A stretch of DNA of 64,000 bases from Gemmobacter caeruleus (GCF_008271655.1 NZ_VKKX01000044.1:171763-235762); one strand, 5' to 3'. Counted from the first letter of the stretch, positions 44,763 to 54,721 are shown. A program made the numbers and translations. Notes: generated by a model from the letters alone, not told the origin.

Positions 44763-45845
44763 TCAGCGGTAGAGGAGCGAGCGGCCGTTGCTGAACAGGT
44801 GGATCTTGGACGGGTCAGCCGCCAGCGACACCGCCTTGTGCCGCAGGTCGCGATGAATGCCGGGCAGCTTGGCCACGACCTGCCGGTCGCCCTCCTTGCG
44901 GAAATACAGCAGCGTCACCTCACCAAGCGCCTCGGTGATTTCCACCGTGCCGGTATAAAGCGGGGTGCCGTCGGTCGGCACCATATCCTCCGGGCGCACC
45001 CCCAGATTGACCTTCAGCCCCCGGTCGCTGTCGCGGGTGGGAATGGTGGACCAGGCCTCGCCGCCGCCCTCCAGCTTGATCAGCGTCCGATCGCCGGTCT
45101 GGGCGATTTCCCCGGGCAAGAGGTTCATCGACGGCGAGCCGATGAATTGCGCGACAAATTCGTTCTCGGGCCGTTCATACAATTCCAGCGGCGTGCCGAC
45201 CTGGCTGATGCCGCCACCCGCCAGCACCACGATACGGCTGGCCAGCGTCATCGCCTCCACCTGATCATGGGTCACATAGATCATGGTGGAATTTGGCATC
45301 GCCTCTTTCAGCTGCGCCACTTCGATGCGCGTGGCGACCCGCAGCGCGGCATCGAGGTTCGATAGCGGCTCGTCGAACAGATAGACCTTGGGGTCGCGCA
45401 CGATGGCGCGGCCGATGGCGACGCGCTGGCGCTGACCGCCCGACAGGGCCTTGGGCAGGCGATCCAGATAGGGCGTGAGTTGCAGGATACGCGCTGCCTT
45501 TTCGATGGCCGCGTCGATTTCCTCACGCGGTTTTTTCGCCAGTTTCAGCGCGAAGGCCATGTTGTCGCGCACCGTCATATGCGGATAAAGCGCGTAGGAC
45601 TGGAACACCATGGCGATGCCGCGCTCTGACGGCGGCACCTCGTTCATGCGCACATCGTCGATGGTGAAATCGCCGCCGGTAATCTTTTCCAGCCCCGCGA
45701 TCATCCGCAGCAGCGTGGACTTGCCGCAGCCCGAGGGGCCGACAAACACGATCAACTCGCCCGATTTGATGTCAAGGTTGATGTGATCCAGAACCTTGAT
45801 ATCGCCATAGGCCTTCGCGACCTCGACCAGCTTCAGATTGGCCAT
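44763..45845 (-). CDS. aglK: Sugar ABC transporter ATP-binding protein (AglK/UgpC type)
   Basis: A 360-residue ATPase: Walker A GPSGCGKST, signature LSGGQRQRVAIGRAIV, Walker B KVYLFDEPLSNLD, switch histidine in VTHDQVEAM. The C-terminal TOBE/regulatory region (about 235-355) is of the MalK/UgpC type. It is the last gene of the agl operon and powers the AglF/AglG permease. UgpC-type proteins can serve several transporters. Confidence 0.9.
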   Translation of the reverse strand: MANLKLVEVAKAYGDIKVLDHINLDIKSGELIVFVGPSGCGKSTLLRMIAGLEKITGGDFTIDDVRMNEVPPSERGIAMVFQSYALYPHMTVRDNMAFALKLAKKPREEIDAAIEKAARILQLTPYLDRLPKALSGGQRQRVAIGRAIVRDPKVYLFDEPLSNLDAALRVATRIEVAQLKEAMPNSTMIYVTHDQVEAMTLASRIVVLAGGGISQVGTPLELYERPENEFVAQFIGSPSMNLLPGEIAQTGDRTLIKLEGGGEAWSTIPTRDSDRGLKVNLGVRPEDMVPTDGTPLYTGTVEITEALGEVTLLYFRKEGDRQVVAKLPGIHRDLRHKAVSLAADPSKIHLFSNGRSLLYR

Positions 45846-45857
45846 GATCTCCCCCTT

Positions 45858-47480
45858 TCAAAGCCGCCGCGCGAGGCAAATCTGCCAGGCGCCCAGCGTC
45901 ACCATGTTGCCGTTGAGCGGCAGGCTTTCCAGCTCTGCCCCGATCTGCTGCCAGTTCCCCTCTGGCAGCGTGATGGTCTGTTCGTCCTCGCCCAGATTGA
46001 AGGCGCAGAAGATGGTCTCGTCACCGCGACGCACAAAGCGCGCGACCGTGCCTTCGGCGCGGATATCGGTCATCGCGCCGTCGCGCAGCACCGGATGGGC
46101 GCGGCGGAAGGCGAGCGCCCGGCGGTAATGCGCCAGCATCGAGCCGCCATCCGCCGCCTGCGCCGCGACCGAGCGCGCCAGATGCGGCGCGGTCACCGGC
46201 AGCCAGGCCCGGTCGGCGGTGGTGAAACCGGCCTGCCCGTTGCCGCCCTGCCAGATCATCGGCGTGCGCGCCCCGTCGCGCCCCTTGAATTCCGGCCAGA
46301 ATTCAATGCCATAGGGGTCTTGCAGATCCTCGAAGGCGACCTCGGCCTCGGGCAGGCCCAGCTCCTCGCCCTGATAAAGGCAGAGCGAGCCGCGCAGGCA
46401 GACCATCATCGTCGTATAGCACCGCGCGGCGGCCTCGCTCAGCCCCCAGCGGGTAATGTGGCGCACGGTGTCGTGGTTGGAATAGCTCCAGCACGGCCAG
46501 GCATCGGGCGCGGCGGCGGCCATGCGGGCAAAGGTTTCCTCCAGCACCGCGGCGGTCAGGCGGCGCGGCTGCAACATCTCGAACGGGTAGCACATCTGCA
46601 CCTTGTCACCGCCCGAGGTATATTCGGCCATGATCTCCAGCCCGCGCTGCGCATCGCCCACCTCGCCCACGGCGGCGGCGCCATAGGGCTCCAGCTCGGC
46701 GCGGAACCGGCGCAGGAAGGCCAGGTTCTCGGGCTGGTTCTTGGAGAACAGATGCAGCTGGTGGTTATAGGGATTGACCGAGGGCGCGATGGAATCGTTG
46801 CGCAACTCCGGCGGCAGCGACGGGTTGTCGCGCAGATACTTGTCGGCGAAATAGAAGTTGATCGTGTCGAGCCGGAACCCGTCCACCCCGCGTTTCAACC
46901 AGAAGCGCACAACCTCCAGCAGGGCATCCTGCACCGCCATGCAATGCAGGTTCAGGTCGGGCTGCGAGGTCAGGAAGTTGTGCAGGTAATATTGCTGGCG
47001 CCGCCCGTCCCAGGCCCAGGCCGAGCCGCCAAAGACCGAAAGCCAGTTGTTCGGCGGCGTGCCGTCGGGCTTGGGATCGGCCCAGACATACCAGTCGGCG
47101 CGCGCATTGTCGCGGCTGGCGCGGCTTTCGCGGAACCAGGGATGCGCGTCCGAGGTATGCGACAGCACGAGGTCGATCATCACCCGCAGGCCCAGTTCAT
47201 GCGCCCGCGAGACCAGCGCGTCGAAATCCTCGAGCCGGCCGAACATCGGATCGACATCGCAGTAATCGCTGACATCATAGCCGAAATCCTTCATCGGAGA
47301 GGTGAAGAACGGGCTGATCCAGATGGCATCGGCGCCAAGTGCTGCGATGTGATCCAGCCGCGACGTGATGCCGGGCAGATCGCCGACACCATCGCCGTTG
47401 CTGTCCTGAAAGCTGCGCGGATAGATCTGATAGATCGTGGCACCGCGCCACCAGTCATGGTCCTTGGGAAGCGAAGTCAT
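45858..47480 (-). CDS. aglA: Alpha-glucosidase (GH13)
   Basis: About 540 residues. GH13 regions: DLVLSHTSDAHPW, DGFRLDTINFYF (nucleophile D), AVGEVGDA (acid/base E), and SYSNHDTVRH. It hydrolyses imported alpha-glucosides such as sucrose, maltose or trehalose in the cytoplasm (no signal peptide). An upstream ATG at 47492 overlaps the aglG stop as ATGA and may be the real start; 47480 aligns better with homologues. Confidence 0.9.
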   Translation of the reverse strand: MTSLPKDHDWWRGATIYQIYPRSFQDSNGDGVGDLPGITSRLDHIAALGADAIWISPFFTSPMKDFGYDVSDYCDVDPMFGRLEDFDALVSRAHELGLRVMIDLVLSHTSDAHPWFRESRASRDNARADWYVWADPKPDGTPPNNWLSVFGGSAWAWDGRRQQYYLHNFLTSQPDLNLHCMAVQDALLEVVRFWLKRGVDGFRLDTINFYFADKYLRDNPSLPPELRNDSIAPSVNPYNHQLHLFSKNQPENLAFLRRFRAELEPYGAAAVGEVGDAQRGLEIMAEYTSGGDKVQMCYPFEMLQPRRLTAAVLEETFARMAAAAPDAWPCWSYSNHDTVRHITRWGLSEAAARCYTTMMVCLRGSLCLYQGEELGLPEAEVAFEDLQDPYGIEFWPEFKGRDGARTPMIWQGGNGQAGFTTADRAWLPVTAPHLARSVAAQAADGGSMLAHYRRALAFRRAHPVLRDGAMTDIRAEGTVARFVRRGDETIFCAFNLGEDEQTITLPEGNWQQIGAELESLPLNGNMVTLGAWQICLARRL

Positions 47481-47488
47481 GGTCTTTC

Positions 47489-48628
47489 TCATTTCACCGA
47501 GCCGGCCAGCAGGCCGCGCACGAGGTATTTCTGCATTGCGAAGAACACCACCAGCGGCACCGCGATCGAGATGAAGGCCGAGGCCGACAGGATCTCCCAG
47601 TCGCCGCCGCGCGAGCCCATCAGGTTCAGCAGCGTGCCGGTCAGCACCATCTCGTCCTGCGTGGTGCCGAGGAAGACCATGGCGACCAGCAGGTCGTTCC
47701 AGGTCCAGAGGAACTGGAAGATCGCAAACGAGGCCAGCGCCGGAAAGGACAGCGGCAGGATGATGCGGGTGAAGATCTGGAAATCGGTGGCGCCATCGAC
47801 CTTGGCATTCTCGATGATGTCGCGCGGCAGCCCGGCCATGTAATTGCGCAGGAGATAGATCGCCAGCGGCAGGCCAAAGCCGGTATGGGCCAGCCAGACC
47901 CCGTAATAGCCCTTGCCGATGCCGATCGCATTATGGAACTGCAAGAGCGGGATCAGCGCCAGTTGCAACGGCACCACCAGAAGCCCCACCACCGCCGCGA
48001 CCAGCAGCGCGCGGCCCGGAAACTCCATCCAGGCCAGAGCATAGGCGGCGAAGGCGGCGATCAGGATCGGGATGATGGTCGCCGGGATCGACACGGTCAG
48101 CGTGTTCAGAAAGGCCTTGCCCACGCTTTGGCCGACCGCGGGCTTGAACAGCACCGTATCGTAGTTCTGCAAGGTGAATTGCGGCGGCTGCGAGGCGGTG
48201 ACAAAGACCCGCGGCATCCGCAGATCGGCCATGCTTTGCGTCGAAGACAGCGTATAGCTGCCAGTTTCGGTCACGGTCAGCGCCTCGCCGCTTTGCAGGG
48301 CGCCGGTCTCGCCCGCGGCATAGGCCTCGGGGTCGCGGGAATTGATGCCCCAGCGGGCAACGGTGGCGCTGCTGCCTTCAAACAGATTGCCCTCGATGAC
48401 AAAGACGCCGTCCTTTTGCGTCTCGGTCCCCGAAAGGCGAATGGCGGGCATCTGGCTTTCCTGCGTCGAAAGCGCGCGCCACCAGCCGGAACTGGCGATC
48501 TGGTCGCTGGTGCGGAAGGATGACACCAGAAGTCCGAGCGTCGGAAAGACCCAGAGCGCGACCAGAAGCACGGCCGAGATATGCACAGCCCAGGTCAGGG
48601 CGGGTTTGGAACCGGCGATATTGTCCAT
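47489..48628 (-). CDS. aglG: Alpha-glucoside ABC permease AglG
   Basis: A 379-residue permease with six core membrane segments and the ABC-contacting EAA loop ENAKVDGATDFQIFTRIILPLSFPALAS. It is longer than MalG because of a periplasmic insertion (about 35-165) between segments one and two, a trait of AglG. It pairs with AglF and AglK. Confidence 0.9.
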   Translation of the reverse strand: MDNIAGSKPALTWAVHISAVLLVALWVFPTLGLLVSSFRTSDQIASSGWWRALSTQESQMPAIRLSGTETQKDGVFVIEGNLFEGSSATVARWGINSRDPEAYAAGETGALQSGEALTVTETGSYTLSSTQSMADLRMPRVFVTASQPPQFTLQNYDTVLFKPAVGQSVGKAFLNTLTVSIPATIIPILIAAFAAYALAWMEFPGRALLVAAVVGLLVVPLQLALIPLLQFHNAIGIGKGYYGVWLAHTGFGLPLAIYLLRNYMAGLPRDIIENAKVDGATDFQIFTRIILPLSFPALASFAIFQFLWTWNDLLVAMVFLGTTQDEMVLTGTLLNLMGSRGGDWEILSASAFISIAVPLVVFFAMQKYLVRGLLAGSVK

Positions 48629-48646
48629 CAGAAACCTCCCCGCGCC

Positions 48647-49645
48647 TCAGCGCATTTCCTTGCGCGCATTGTAGACGTTCCAGACCAGGATCGGCGTCAC
48701 CAGCAGCATGATGACCATGGCCGAGGCCGAACCGACGCCCCAATCCAGCGAGGTGAACAGCTTGTCATACATGTAATTGGCCAGAACCTGCGTGCCCCAT
48801 TGGCCATTCGTCATCGCGCGCACGATGTCGAAGACCTTGAGAACGACGATGGTGATCGTGGTCCAGACCACGACGATCGTGCCCATGATCTGCGGCACCT
48901 TGATCTTGAAGAAGATCTGGAACGGGTTGGCGCCGTCCAGGATCGCGGCCTCGATCGTGTCTTCGGGCACGCCGCGCAGCGCCGCCGACAGGATCACCAT
49001 GGCAAAGCCGGTCTGGATCCAGATCAGCACCGCCATCAGGAAAAAGTTGTTCCAGAACGGCATGGTCAGCCATTGCTGCGGCGCGTCGCCGCCAAGCGCC
49101 AGATAGAGCGCGTTCAGGATGCCGATCTGTTCGGCGCCTTCGGGGCGCACGTCATAGATCAGCTTCCAGATCACCGAGGCGCCGACAAAGGAAATCGCCA
49201 TCGGCATGAAGATCAGCGACTTGGCGATATTGCCCCACCAGATGCGGTCGGTCAGTTGTGCCGCCAGCAGGCCAAAGGCGGTAGAGGCGGCCGGCACGAA
49301 CAGAAGCCACAGTGCGTTGGAACGCATGGATTCCCAGAATTTCGCCTCTGTCATCATCTGGGCGTAATTGCCGAAGCCCACGAAGGTCTCGCCCGATTTG
49401 TCGAACAGGGACAGCTTGAAGGTGGCAAAGACTGGATAGGCCAGATAGAGGCCAAGCGCGATCATCGCCGGCAGCAGGAACAGCCAGGGCCGGATCATGT
49501 TGGCGCGGCTGATATTGCGCCCGGCCTGTGGGCCGCGTGCCGGGAACAGCACCTTGTCGAGCAGCAGGTTGGAAAAGTAGAAATAGCCGATACAGCCGCC
49601 GACACCGATGACGATGGTCTGGATGGCCTGAAGCGCAGGGTGCAT
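48647..49645 (-). CDS. aglF: Alpha-glucoside ABC permease AglF
   Basis: A 332-residue inner-membrane protein with seven or eight hydrophobic segments and the EAA loop EAAILDGANPFQIFFKIKVPQIMGT. It forms the membrane channel with AglG; the gene lies between aglE and aglG with short spacers. Confidence 0.9.
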   Translation of the reverse strand: MHPALQAIQTIVIGVGGCIGYFYFSNLLLDKVLFPARGPQAGRNISRANMIRPWLFLLPAMIALGLYLAYPVFATFKLSLFDKSGETFVGFGNYAQMMTEAKFWESMRSNALWLLFVPAASTAFGLLAAQLTDRIWWGNIAKSLIFMPMAISFVGASVIWKLIYDVRPEGAEQIGILNALYLALGGDAPQQWLTMPFWNNFFLMAVLIWIQTGFAMVILSAALRGVPEDTIEAAILDGANPFQIFFKIKVPQIMGTIVVVWTTITIVVLKVFDIVRAMTNGQWGTQVLANYMYDKLFTSLDWGVGSASAMVIMLLVTPILVWNVYNARKEMR

Positions 49646-49740
49646 GTCCGTCCCCTCCTCCGTTGGAACACGCGGGCGGCCGCAGCGGGGCCGCCGGGAC
49701 GCGGACCCGGCTTGCCCGGATCCGCGCGGCGATCAGACGA

Positions 49741-51087
49741 TCACTTCGGCCAGGCCGCGTCGATCTGGGCGGCGACATCGGCGGTCGGCTTGCCGCCGAC
49801 ATAATCCACCATCCCGGTCCAGAAGCTGCCCGCGCCCACGGCGCCCGGCATCAGATCCGACCCGTCAAAGCGGAAGGTGGTCGCGTTCAGCAGCATCTCG
49901 CCCTGTTTCTTGAGCGCGGGGTTGCCATAAAGCTCGACATTGGCGCCCTTGAACGGGGTGACAAAGCCATTCTGCGCCATCCAGATCTCATGCGCGATCG
50001 GGGTCTTCAGGAACTCGATGAAGGCGCGCGCGGCCTCGCTTTCCTTGGTGATGAAGGCCAGCGTGCCGGCACCCAGGACGGGCTTGCCCAGATCCTTGCC
50101 CGCATAGGCCGGCATGTAGAAGAAATCCGCGTCCTGCCCGACCACCGTGCCTTCGGGGAAGAAGGACGGGATGAACGAGGCCTGGCGGTGCATGTAGCAT
50201 TGCGGCGGCGACGAGAAGAGGCCCTTGGGGCTGTCGCGGAAATCGGTCGAGGCGACCGCGCCCGCGCCACCGGCCACGAATTTGTCATTCCTGGCGAACC
50301 AGCCGAATTCGTCGATCGCGCCCTGCACGGCCGGATCGGTGAAGGGGATCTGATGGGTGACCCATTTGTCATAGGTTTCGGGCGACTGGGTGCGCAACAT
50401 CATGTCCTCGACCCAGTCGGTCGCGGGCCAGCCGGTCGCGCCACCCGATCCCAGACCGATGCACCAGGGCGTGCCGCCATCGGCGACGATCTGTTCGGTC
50501 AGCGCCTTCAGGTCTTCCATGCTCTGCGGCACTTCATAGCCCGCATCGGCAAAGTTGTCGGGCGAATACCAGACCAGCGATTTCACGTCGGCCTTGAACG
50601 GAAAGGCATAGAGCGCCTCGGCGCCGTCCTTGCCCTTGTAGGTGCCCAGCTTGGCCCAGCTGTCGCCGGCGGCATAGTTTTCTTCCAGCCATTTCTGGGT
50701 TTCCTCCCCCAGCGGCAGGACATAGCCCTTGGCGACCAGTTCGGAGATCAGGCCGGGCTGCGGCAGAACGGCGATGTCGGGCGGGCTGCCGGCCTGGGTA
50801 TCGACCATGATCTGCTGCTCATACCCCTCGGAGGAGGAATAGTTCACCTTCACGCCCGAGGCGGCGGTGAAATAGGCCAGCACGGATTCGACCAGCGCCT
50901 GATCCTCGCCGCGCCACGGACCGAAGATGGTCAGGGACTGGCCATCCAGATTGGTGGCCGCGTCATAGGCCTTGTAGCTGTCCCAGTTGAAGGCGCCCTC
51001 GCCGACCGGAAATTTCAGATCCTGCGCAAAGGCCCCGCCCGATGCGAGCGCCAGAAGCGCCGCGCTGGCAAAAAGAGCACGAGTCAT
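49741..51087 (-). CDS. aglE: Alpha-glucoside periplasmic binding protein AglE
   Basis: A 448-residue cluster B binding protein with a Sec signal peptide (MTRALFASAALLALASGGAFA). GGAGG is six bases before ATG 51087; the adjacent ATG 51090 is the alternative. Motifs include LTIFGPWRGEDQALVESVLAYF and WPATDWVEDMMLR. First gene of the leftward operon, under the operator at 51154. Confidence 0.9.
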   Translation of the reverse strand: MTRALFASAALLALASGGAFAQDLKFPVGEGAFNWDSYKAYDAATNLDGQSLTIFGPWRGEDQALVESVLAYFTAASGVKVNYSSSEGYEQQIMVDTQAGSPPDIAVLPQPGLISELVAKGYVLPLGEETQKWLEENYAAGDSWAKLGTYKGKDGAEALYAFPFKADVKSLVWYSPDNFADAGYEVPQSMEDLKALTEQIVADGGTPWCIGLGSGGATGWPATDWVEDMMLRTQSPETYDKWVTHQIPFTDPAVQGAIDEFGWFARNDKFVAGGAGAVASTDFRDSPKGLFSSPPQCYMHRQASFIPSFFPEGTVVGQDADFFYMPAYAGKDLGKPVLGAGTLAFITKESEAARAFIEFLKTPIAHEIWMAQNGFVTPFKGANVELYGNPALKKQGEMLLNATTFRFDGSDLMPGAVGAGSFWTGMVDYVGGKPTADVAAQIDAAWPK

Positions 51088-51153
51088 CATAATCCTCCCG
51101 TTATCCTCTCCCTCGGGCCGGGAACCCCCGCGCCCCTCCCAAAGCGGGAATCG

Positions 51154-51206
51154 CATTCAAACCGCTTTGAATGCCTCAACTAAGCGTTAGGGGGGCTTCA
51201 AGTCAA
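51154..51206 (-). promoter_or_regulatory. agl operon promoter with operator A
   Basis: On the minus strand TTGACT (51201-51206) and TAGTTG (51177-51182) are 18 bases apart. The near-perfect palindrome CATTCAAACCGCTTTGAATG (51154-51173) covers the expected start point near 51170, a repressor-type position. A smaller CTAAGCGTTAG repeat lies at 51180-51190. Confidence 0.65.
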
Positions 51207-51291
51207 CCAGAACTGTCGCGGCGCGGCAGCAAAGGTTTGTTTTGCCTGCGCAGAAACCGGGTGTCCTGGGCGGGCCTTGCGGCATTCGGCT

Positions 51292-51346
51292 TTGACCTTG
51301 CCGCGGGAGACGGCTAATCTGCGGCGGAATTTGAAACGCTTTGGCT
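51292..51346 (+). promoter_or_regulatory. aglR promoter with operator B
   Basis: TTGACC (51292-51297), 17 bases, TAATCT (51315-51320). TTGAAACGCTTTGG (51331-51344) lies just after the start point and shares the AAAC-GCTTT core with operator A, suggesting autoregulation by the LacI protein. Confidence 0.6.
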
Positions 51347-51357
51347 GCCTGGACCCG

Positions 51358-52386
51358 ATGAATCTCAAGGAGCTCGCCCGCAAACTCGACCTCTCGCCGA
51401 CGACCGTCAGCCGGGCGCTGAACGGCTATCCCGAGGTGAACGAGGCCACGCGCGAACGGGTGGCGGCCGCGGCACGACGCTACAATTACAAACCCAATAC
51501 CCGCGCGATCCGCCTGGCCACCGGCCGCGCCATGGCCGTGGGCCATGTCATTCCCGTCGCGACCCGGCACGAGATCGTGAACCCGGTCTTTGCCGATTTC
51601 ATCGCCGGCGCCGGCGAGGTCTATTCGCGCAACGGCTACGACATGCTACTCTCGGTTGTGCCTGACGACAATGAGGAACGTATCTACCGCGAGCTGCAAT
51701 CGCGCGGGGCGGTGGATGGTGTCATCATCCATGCGCCGCGCATGAACGATCCGCGGATCGCGCTGATGACCGAGATGGGCATTCCCTTTGTCGTCCATGG
51801 CCGCGCGACCGGCAGCGCCCTGCCCTATTCCTGGGTCGATGTGAACAACCGCCGCGCCTTTCAGCGGGCGACGGAATTCCTGCTTGATCTCGGGCATCGC
51901 CGGATCGGGCTGCTGAACGGGCTGGAATTCATGGATTTCGCGATCCGCCGCCGCAAGGGCTATGAGGATGCGCTGGCGGAACGCGGGCTGGCCGCCGATC
52001 CCGCCATCATGTCCAGCGACGAGATGACCGAGGCCGCCGGCTATCGCGCCGGCATCGCCATGCTGACCAGGCCCGACCGGCCGACGGCGCTGCTGGTGTC
52101 GTCGATGATCATGGGGCTGGGCCTGCGCCGCGCCATCGAGGAGCGCGGGCTGCGCATGGGGCGCGACGTGTCGGTCATCATCCATGACGACGAGTTGAGC
52201 TATCTGCGCAATGGCGAGGATGTGCCGATCTTTACCGCGACCCGGTCGTCGGTGCGCGAGGCGGGCCGCCAGGCGGCGGACATGTTGCTCGATCTGATTA
52301 CCGGCCGTCAAACCGGCCCGGTGGAATTGCTGCTGGAGGCGGAGCTGATCATCGGTCAGTCCACCGGCCCGCGCCCGACATCCTGA
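51358..52386 (+). CDS. aglR: LacI-family regulator of alpha-glucoside use
   Basis: A 342-residue repressor: N-terminal HTH NLKELARKLDLSPTTVSRALNGYPEVNEATRERV with the hinge helix, then a periplasmic-binding-like ligand domain. It is divergent from aglEFGAK and upstream of bgl and glk. ATG 51358 is the family start; the ribosome site is weak. Ligand likely an alpha-glucoside. Confidence 0.92.
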   Translation: MNLKELARKLDLSPTTVSRALNGYPEVNEATRERVAAAARRYNYKPNTRAIRLATGRAMAVGHVIPVATRHEIVNPVFADFIAGAGEVYSRNGYDMLLSVVPDDNEERIYRELQSRGAVDGVIIHAPRMNDPRIALMTEMGIPFVVHGRATGSALPYSWVDVNNRRAFQRATEFLLDLGHRRIGLLNGLEFMDFAIRRRKGYEDALAERGLAADPAIMSSDEMTEAAGYRAGIAMLTRPDRPTALLVSSMIMGLGLRRAIEERGLRMGRDVSVIIHDDELSYLRNGEDVPIFTATRSSVREAGRQAADMLLDLITGRQTGPVELLLEAELIIGQSTGPRPTS

Positions 52387-52396
52387 GGTTCATCCG

Positions 52397-53713
52397 ATGA
52401 TCCCGCCCCGCGCCAGTTTCCCCGAAGGTTTCGTCTTCGGCGCCGCCACCGCCGCCTATCAGATCGAGGGGTCGTCCTTTGGCGGCTGCGGCCCGTCGCA
52501 TTGGGATACCTTCGCCGCCACCCCCGGCAATGTCGTCCGGGCCGAAGGCGGTGCGGTGGCCTGCGACCATTACCACCGCTGGCGCGAGGATCTGGATCTG
52601 GTCCGCGCCGCCGGGTTCGACGCCTATCGCTTTTCGACCTCCTGGTCGCGGGTGATGCCGGATGGCGTCACGATCAACCCGGAGGGCCTGGATTTCTATG
52701 ACCGGCTGGTCGATGGGATGCTGGCGCGCGGGTTGCAGCCGTTCCTCACGCTCTATCACTGGGATCTGCCGGCGGCGCTGTCGGATCTGGGTGGCTGGCG
52801 CAACCGTGACACTTGCCTGCGCTTTGGCGATTTCACCGAAACGGTGATCCGCCGGCTGGGCGACCGGCTGGCGACGGTCGCGACCATCAACGAACCCTGG
52901 TGCGTGGCCTGGCTTTCGCATTTTCTGGGCGCCCATGCGCCGGGCCTGCGCGACATCCGCGCGGCGGCGCGGGCGATGCACCATATCCTGCTGGCCCATG
53001 GCATCGCGGTCGAACGGATGCGCGGTCTCGGCCAGACCGATCTGGGGATCGTGCTGAATTTCGACCATGCCGCCCCCGCCTCGGACAGCGCGGAAGACAA
53101 GGCCGCCGCCGCGACCCAGGACGCGATCTTCAACCGCTGGTTCCTTGAGGCGATCTGCCACCGCCGCTATCCCGCCGAGGCCCTGGCCGGGCTGGAGCCG
53201 CATATGCCCGCGGGCTGGCGCGACGACATGGCGCTGATCGGGCAGAAGATCGACTGGCTGGGGATCAACTATTACACCCGGCACCTCTATCGTCACGCGC
53301 CGGGCACCGCCTGGCCATCTTGTGCCGATGTCGCCGGGCCGTTGCCCAAGACCCAGATGGGCTGGGAAATCTACCCCGAGGGGCTGGAGCAGTTCCTGAC
53401 TCGCATCGCGCGCGACCATACCGGCGATCTGCCGCTTTATGTCACCGAAAACGGCATGGCCAATGACGATCACGCCGGCCAGCCCGACCCCGTGCGCGAG
53501 GATTTCATCGCCGCGCATTTCAATGCAGCGCAGCGAGCCATCGCCGCCGGCGTGAACCTGCGGGGCTTTTTCTACTGGTCGCTTCTCGACAATTACGAAT
53601 GGGCCGAGGGCTATCAGAAACGCTTCGGTCTAGTCCATGTCGATTACGAGACGCTGGAACGTCTGCCCAAGGCATCCTATCACGCGCTGAGCCGCGCCCT
53701 GGCGCGCAACTGA
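52397..53713 (+). CDS. bglA: Beta-glucosidase (GH1)
   Basis: A 438-residue GH1 enzyme of the clan A TIM-barrel type. The acid/base glutamate is in ATINEPWCVAW and the nucleophile in LYVTENGM; FGAATAAYQIEGS is the N-terminal signature and YRFSTSWSRVMPDG follows. No signal peptide, so cytoplasmic cleavage of beta-glucosides is expected. It begins ten bases after aglR. Confidence 0.93.
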   Translation: MIPPRASFPEGFVFGAATAAYQIEGSSFGGCGPSHWDTFAATPGNVVRAEGGAVACDHYHRWREDLDLVRAAGFDAYRFSTSWSRVMPDGVTINPEGLDFYDRLVDGMLARGLQPFLTLYHWDLPAALSDLGGWRNRDTCLRFGDFTETVIRRLGDRLATVATINEPWCVAWLSHFLGAHAPGLRDIRAAARAMHHILLAHGIAVERMRGLGQTDLGIVLNFDHAAPASDSAEDKAAAATQDAIFNRWFLEAICHRRYPAEALAGLEPHMPAGWRDDMALIGQKIDWLGINYYTRHLYRHAPGTAWPSCADVAGPLPKTQMGWEIYPEGLEQFLTRIARDHTGDLPLYVTENGMANDDHAGQPDPVREDFIAAHFNAAQRAIAAGVNLRGFFYWSLLDNYEWAEGYQKRFGLVHVDYETLERLPKASYHALSRALARN

Positions 53714-53761
53714 GATCACCGGGGGCTCTGGCCCGGCCCCGACCCTGTTCTGGAGGAGATA

Positions 53762-54721
53762 ATGGGGAAGCTTCCGTCACTTGTGGCCGATATCGGCGGC
53801 ACCAATACCCGCGTGGCGCTTGCCGATGGCAAGGTGGTGCGCAATGACAGCGTGCGCCGGTTTCGCAATGTCGATCATCCGGGGCTGGAGACGATCCTGC
53901 GGCTCTATCTCGACGAGGCCGGGATCGCGGCCTGCGCCGGTGCCTGCGTGGCGATTGCCGGGCCGGTGCGCGATGGTGTCGCCACCATGACCAACCTGGC
54001 CTGGACGATCGACGGCCCCGCGCTGACCCGGGCGACCGGGGCCGCGACCGTGGCGATCCTGAACGATCTTCAGGCGCAGGGCCATGCGCTTGGCCATATC
54101 GCCGCCGACAAGCTGGCCCCGGTGATCGAGGGCCCTGCCCCCGCCCATGCGGCCAAGCTGGTGGTGGGCGCGGGCACCGGGTTCAACGCGGCGCCGGTGC
54201 ATGAAACCCCCTGGGGGCGCATCGTCGCCGCGTCGGAATGCGGCCATATCAACATGCCGATCCGCACCGAGGCCGATCTGCGACTGGCGCGTTTCGTGGA
54301 AACCGCGCATGGCTTTCCGGGGGTGGAGGATGTGCTGGCCGGGCGCGGGCTGGAACGGCTTTATGCCTTTCTGCGCAGCGAGGCGGGCGATCCGGGCGAA
54401 AAGACCGCCTCGGATATCATGGCCGCCATGGCCGAGGGCGATGCCCTGGCCGAGGAAACCGGGCGGCTTTATGTGCGCCTGATGGGGGCCGAGATCGGCA
54501 ATCTGGCTCTGACCCACCTGCCCTTTGGCGGCATCTTCCTGATCGGCGGGGTGGCGCGGGCCTTTCAGCCCTGGTTCCAACGCTTTGATTTCACCGGCGC
54601 TTTCCGTGACAAGGGGCGCTTTGCGGGCTTCATGGCCAATTTCGCGGTCAGCGTGATCGAGGATGATTATGCGGCCCTGACCGGCTGCGCGGTCTATCTG
54701 GAACAGGGCGGCAAGGGCTAG
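53762..54721 (+). CDS. glk: Glucokinase
   Basis: A 319-residue ATP-glucose phosphotransferase of the bacterial Glk family. DIGGTNTRVAL is the phosphate-binding motif; AGPVRDGVATMTNLAWTID and ILNDLQAQGHAL contain sugar-contact and catalytic Asp regions; the sugar-binding ECGHINMPI follows. It phosphorylates glucose released by AglA and BglA. Its end overlaps the converging kinase gene by four bases. Confidence 0.93.
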   Translation: MGKLPSLVADIGGTNTRVALADGKVVRNDSVRRFRNVDHPGLETILRLYLDEAGIAACAGACVAIAGPVRDGVATMTNLAWTIDGPALTRATGAATVAILNDLQAQGHALGHIAADKLAPVIEGPAPAHAAKLVVGAGTGFNAAPVHETPWGRIVAASECGHINMPIRTEADLRLARFVETAHGFPGVEDVLAGRGLERLYAFLRSEAGDPGEKTASDIMAAMAEGDALAEETGRLYVRLMGAEIGNLALTHLPFGGIFLIGGVARAFQPWFQRFDFTGAFRDKGRFAGFMANFAVSVIEDDYAALTGCAVYLEQGGKG

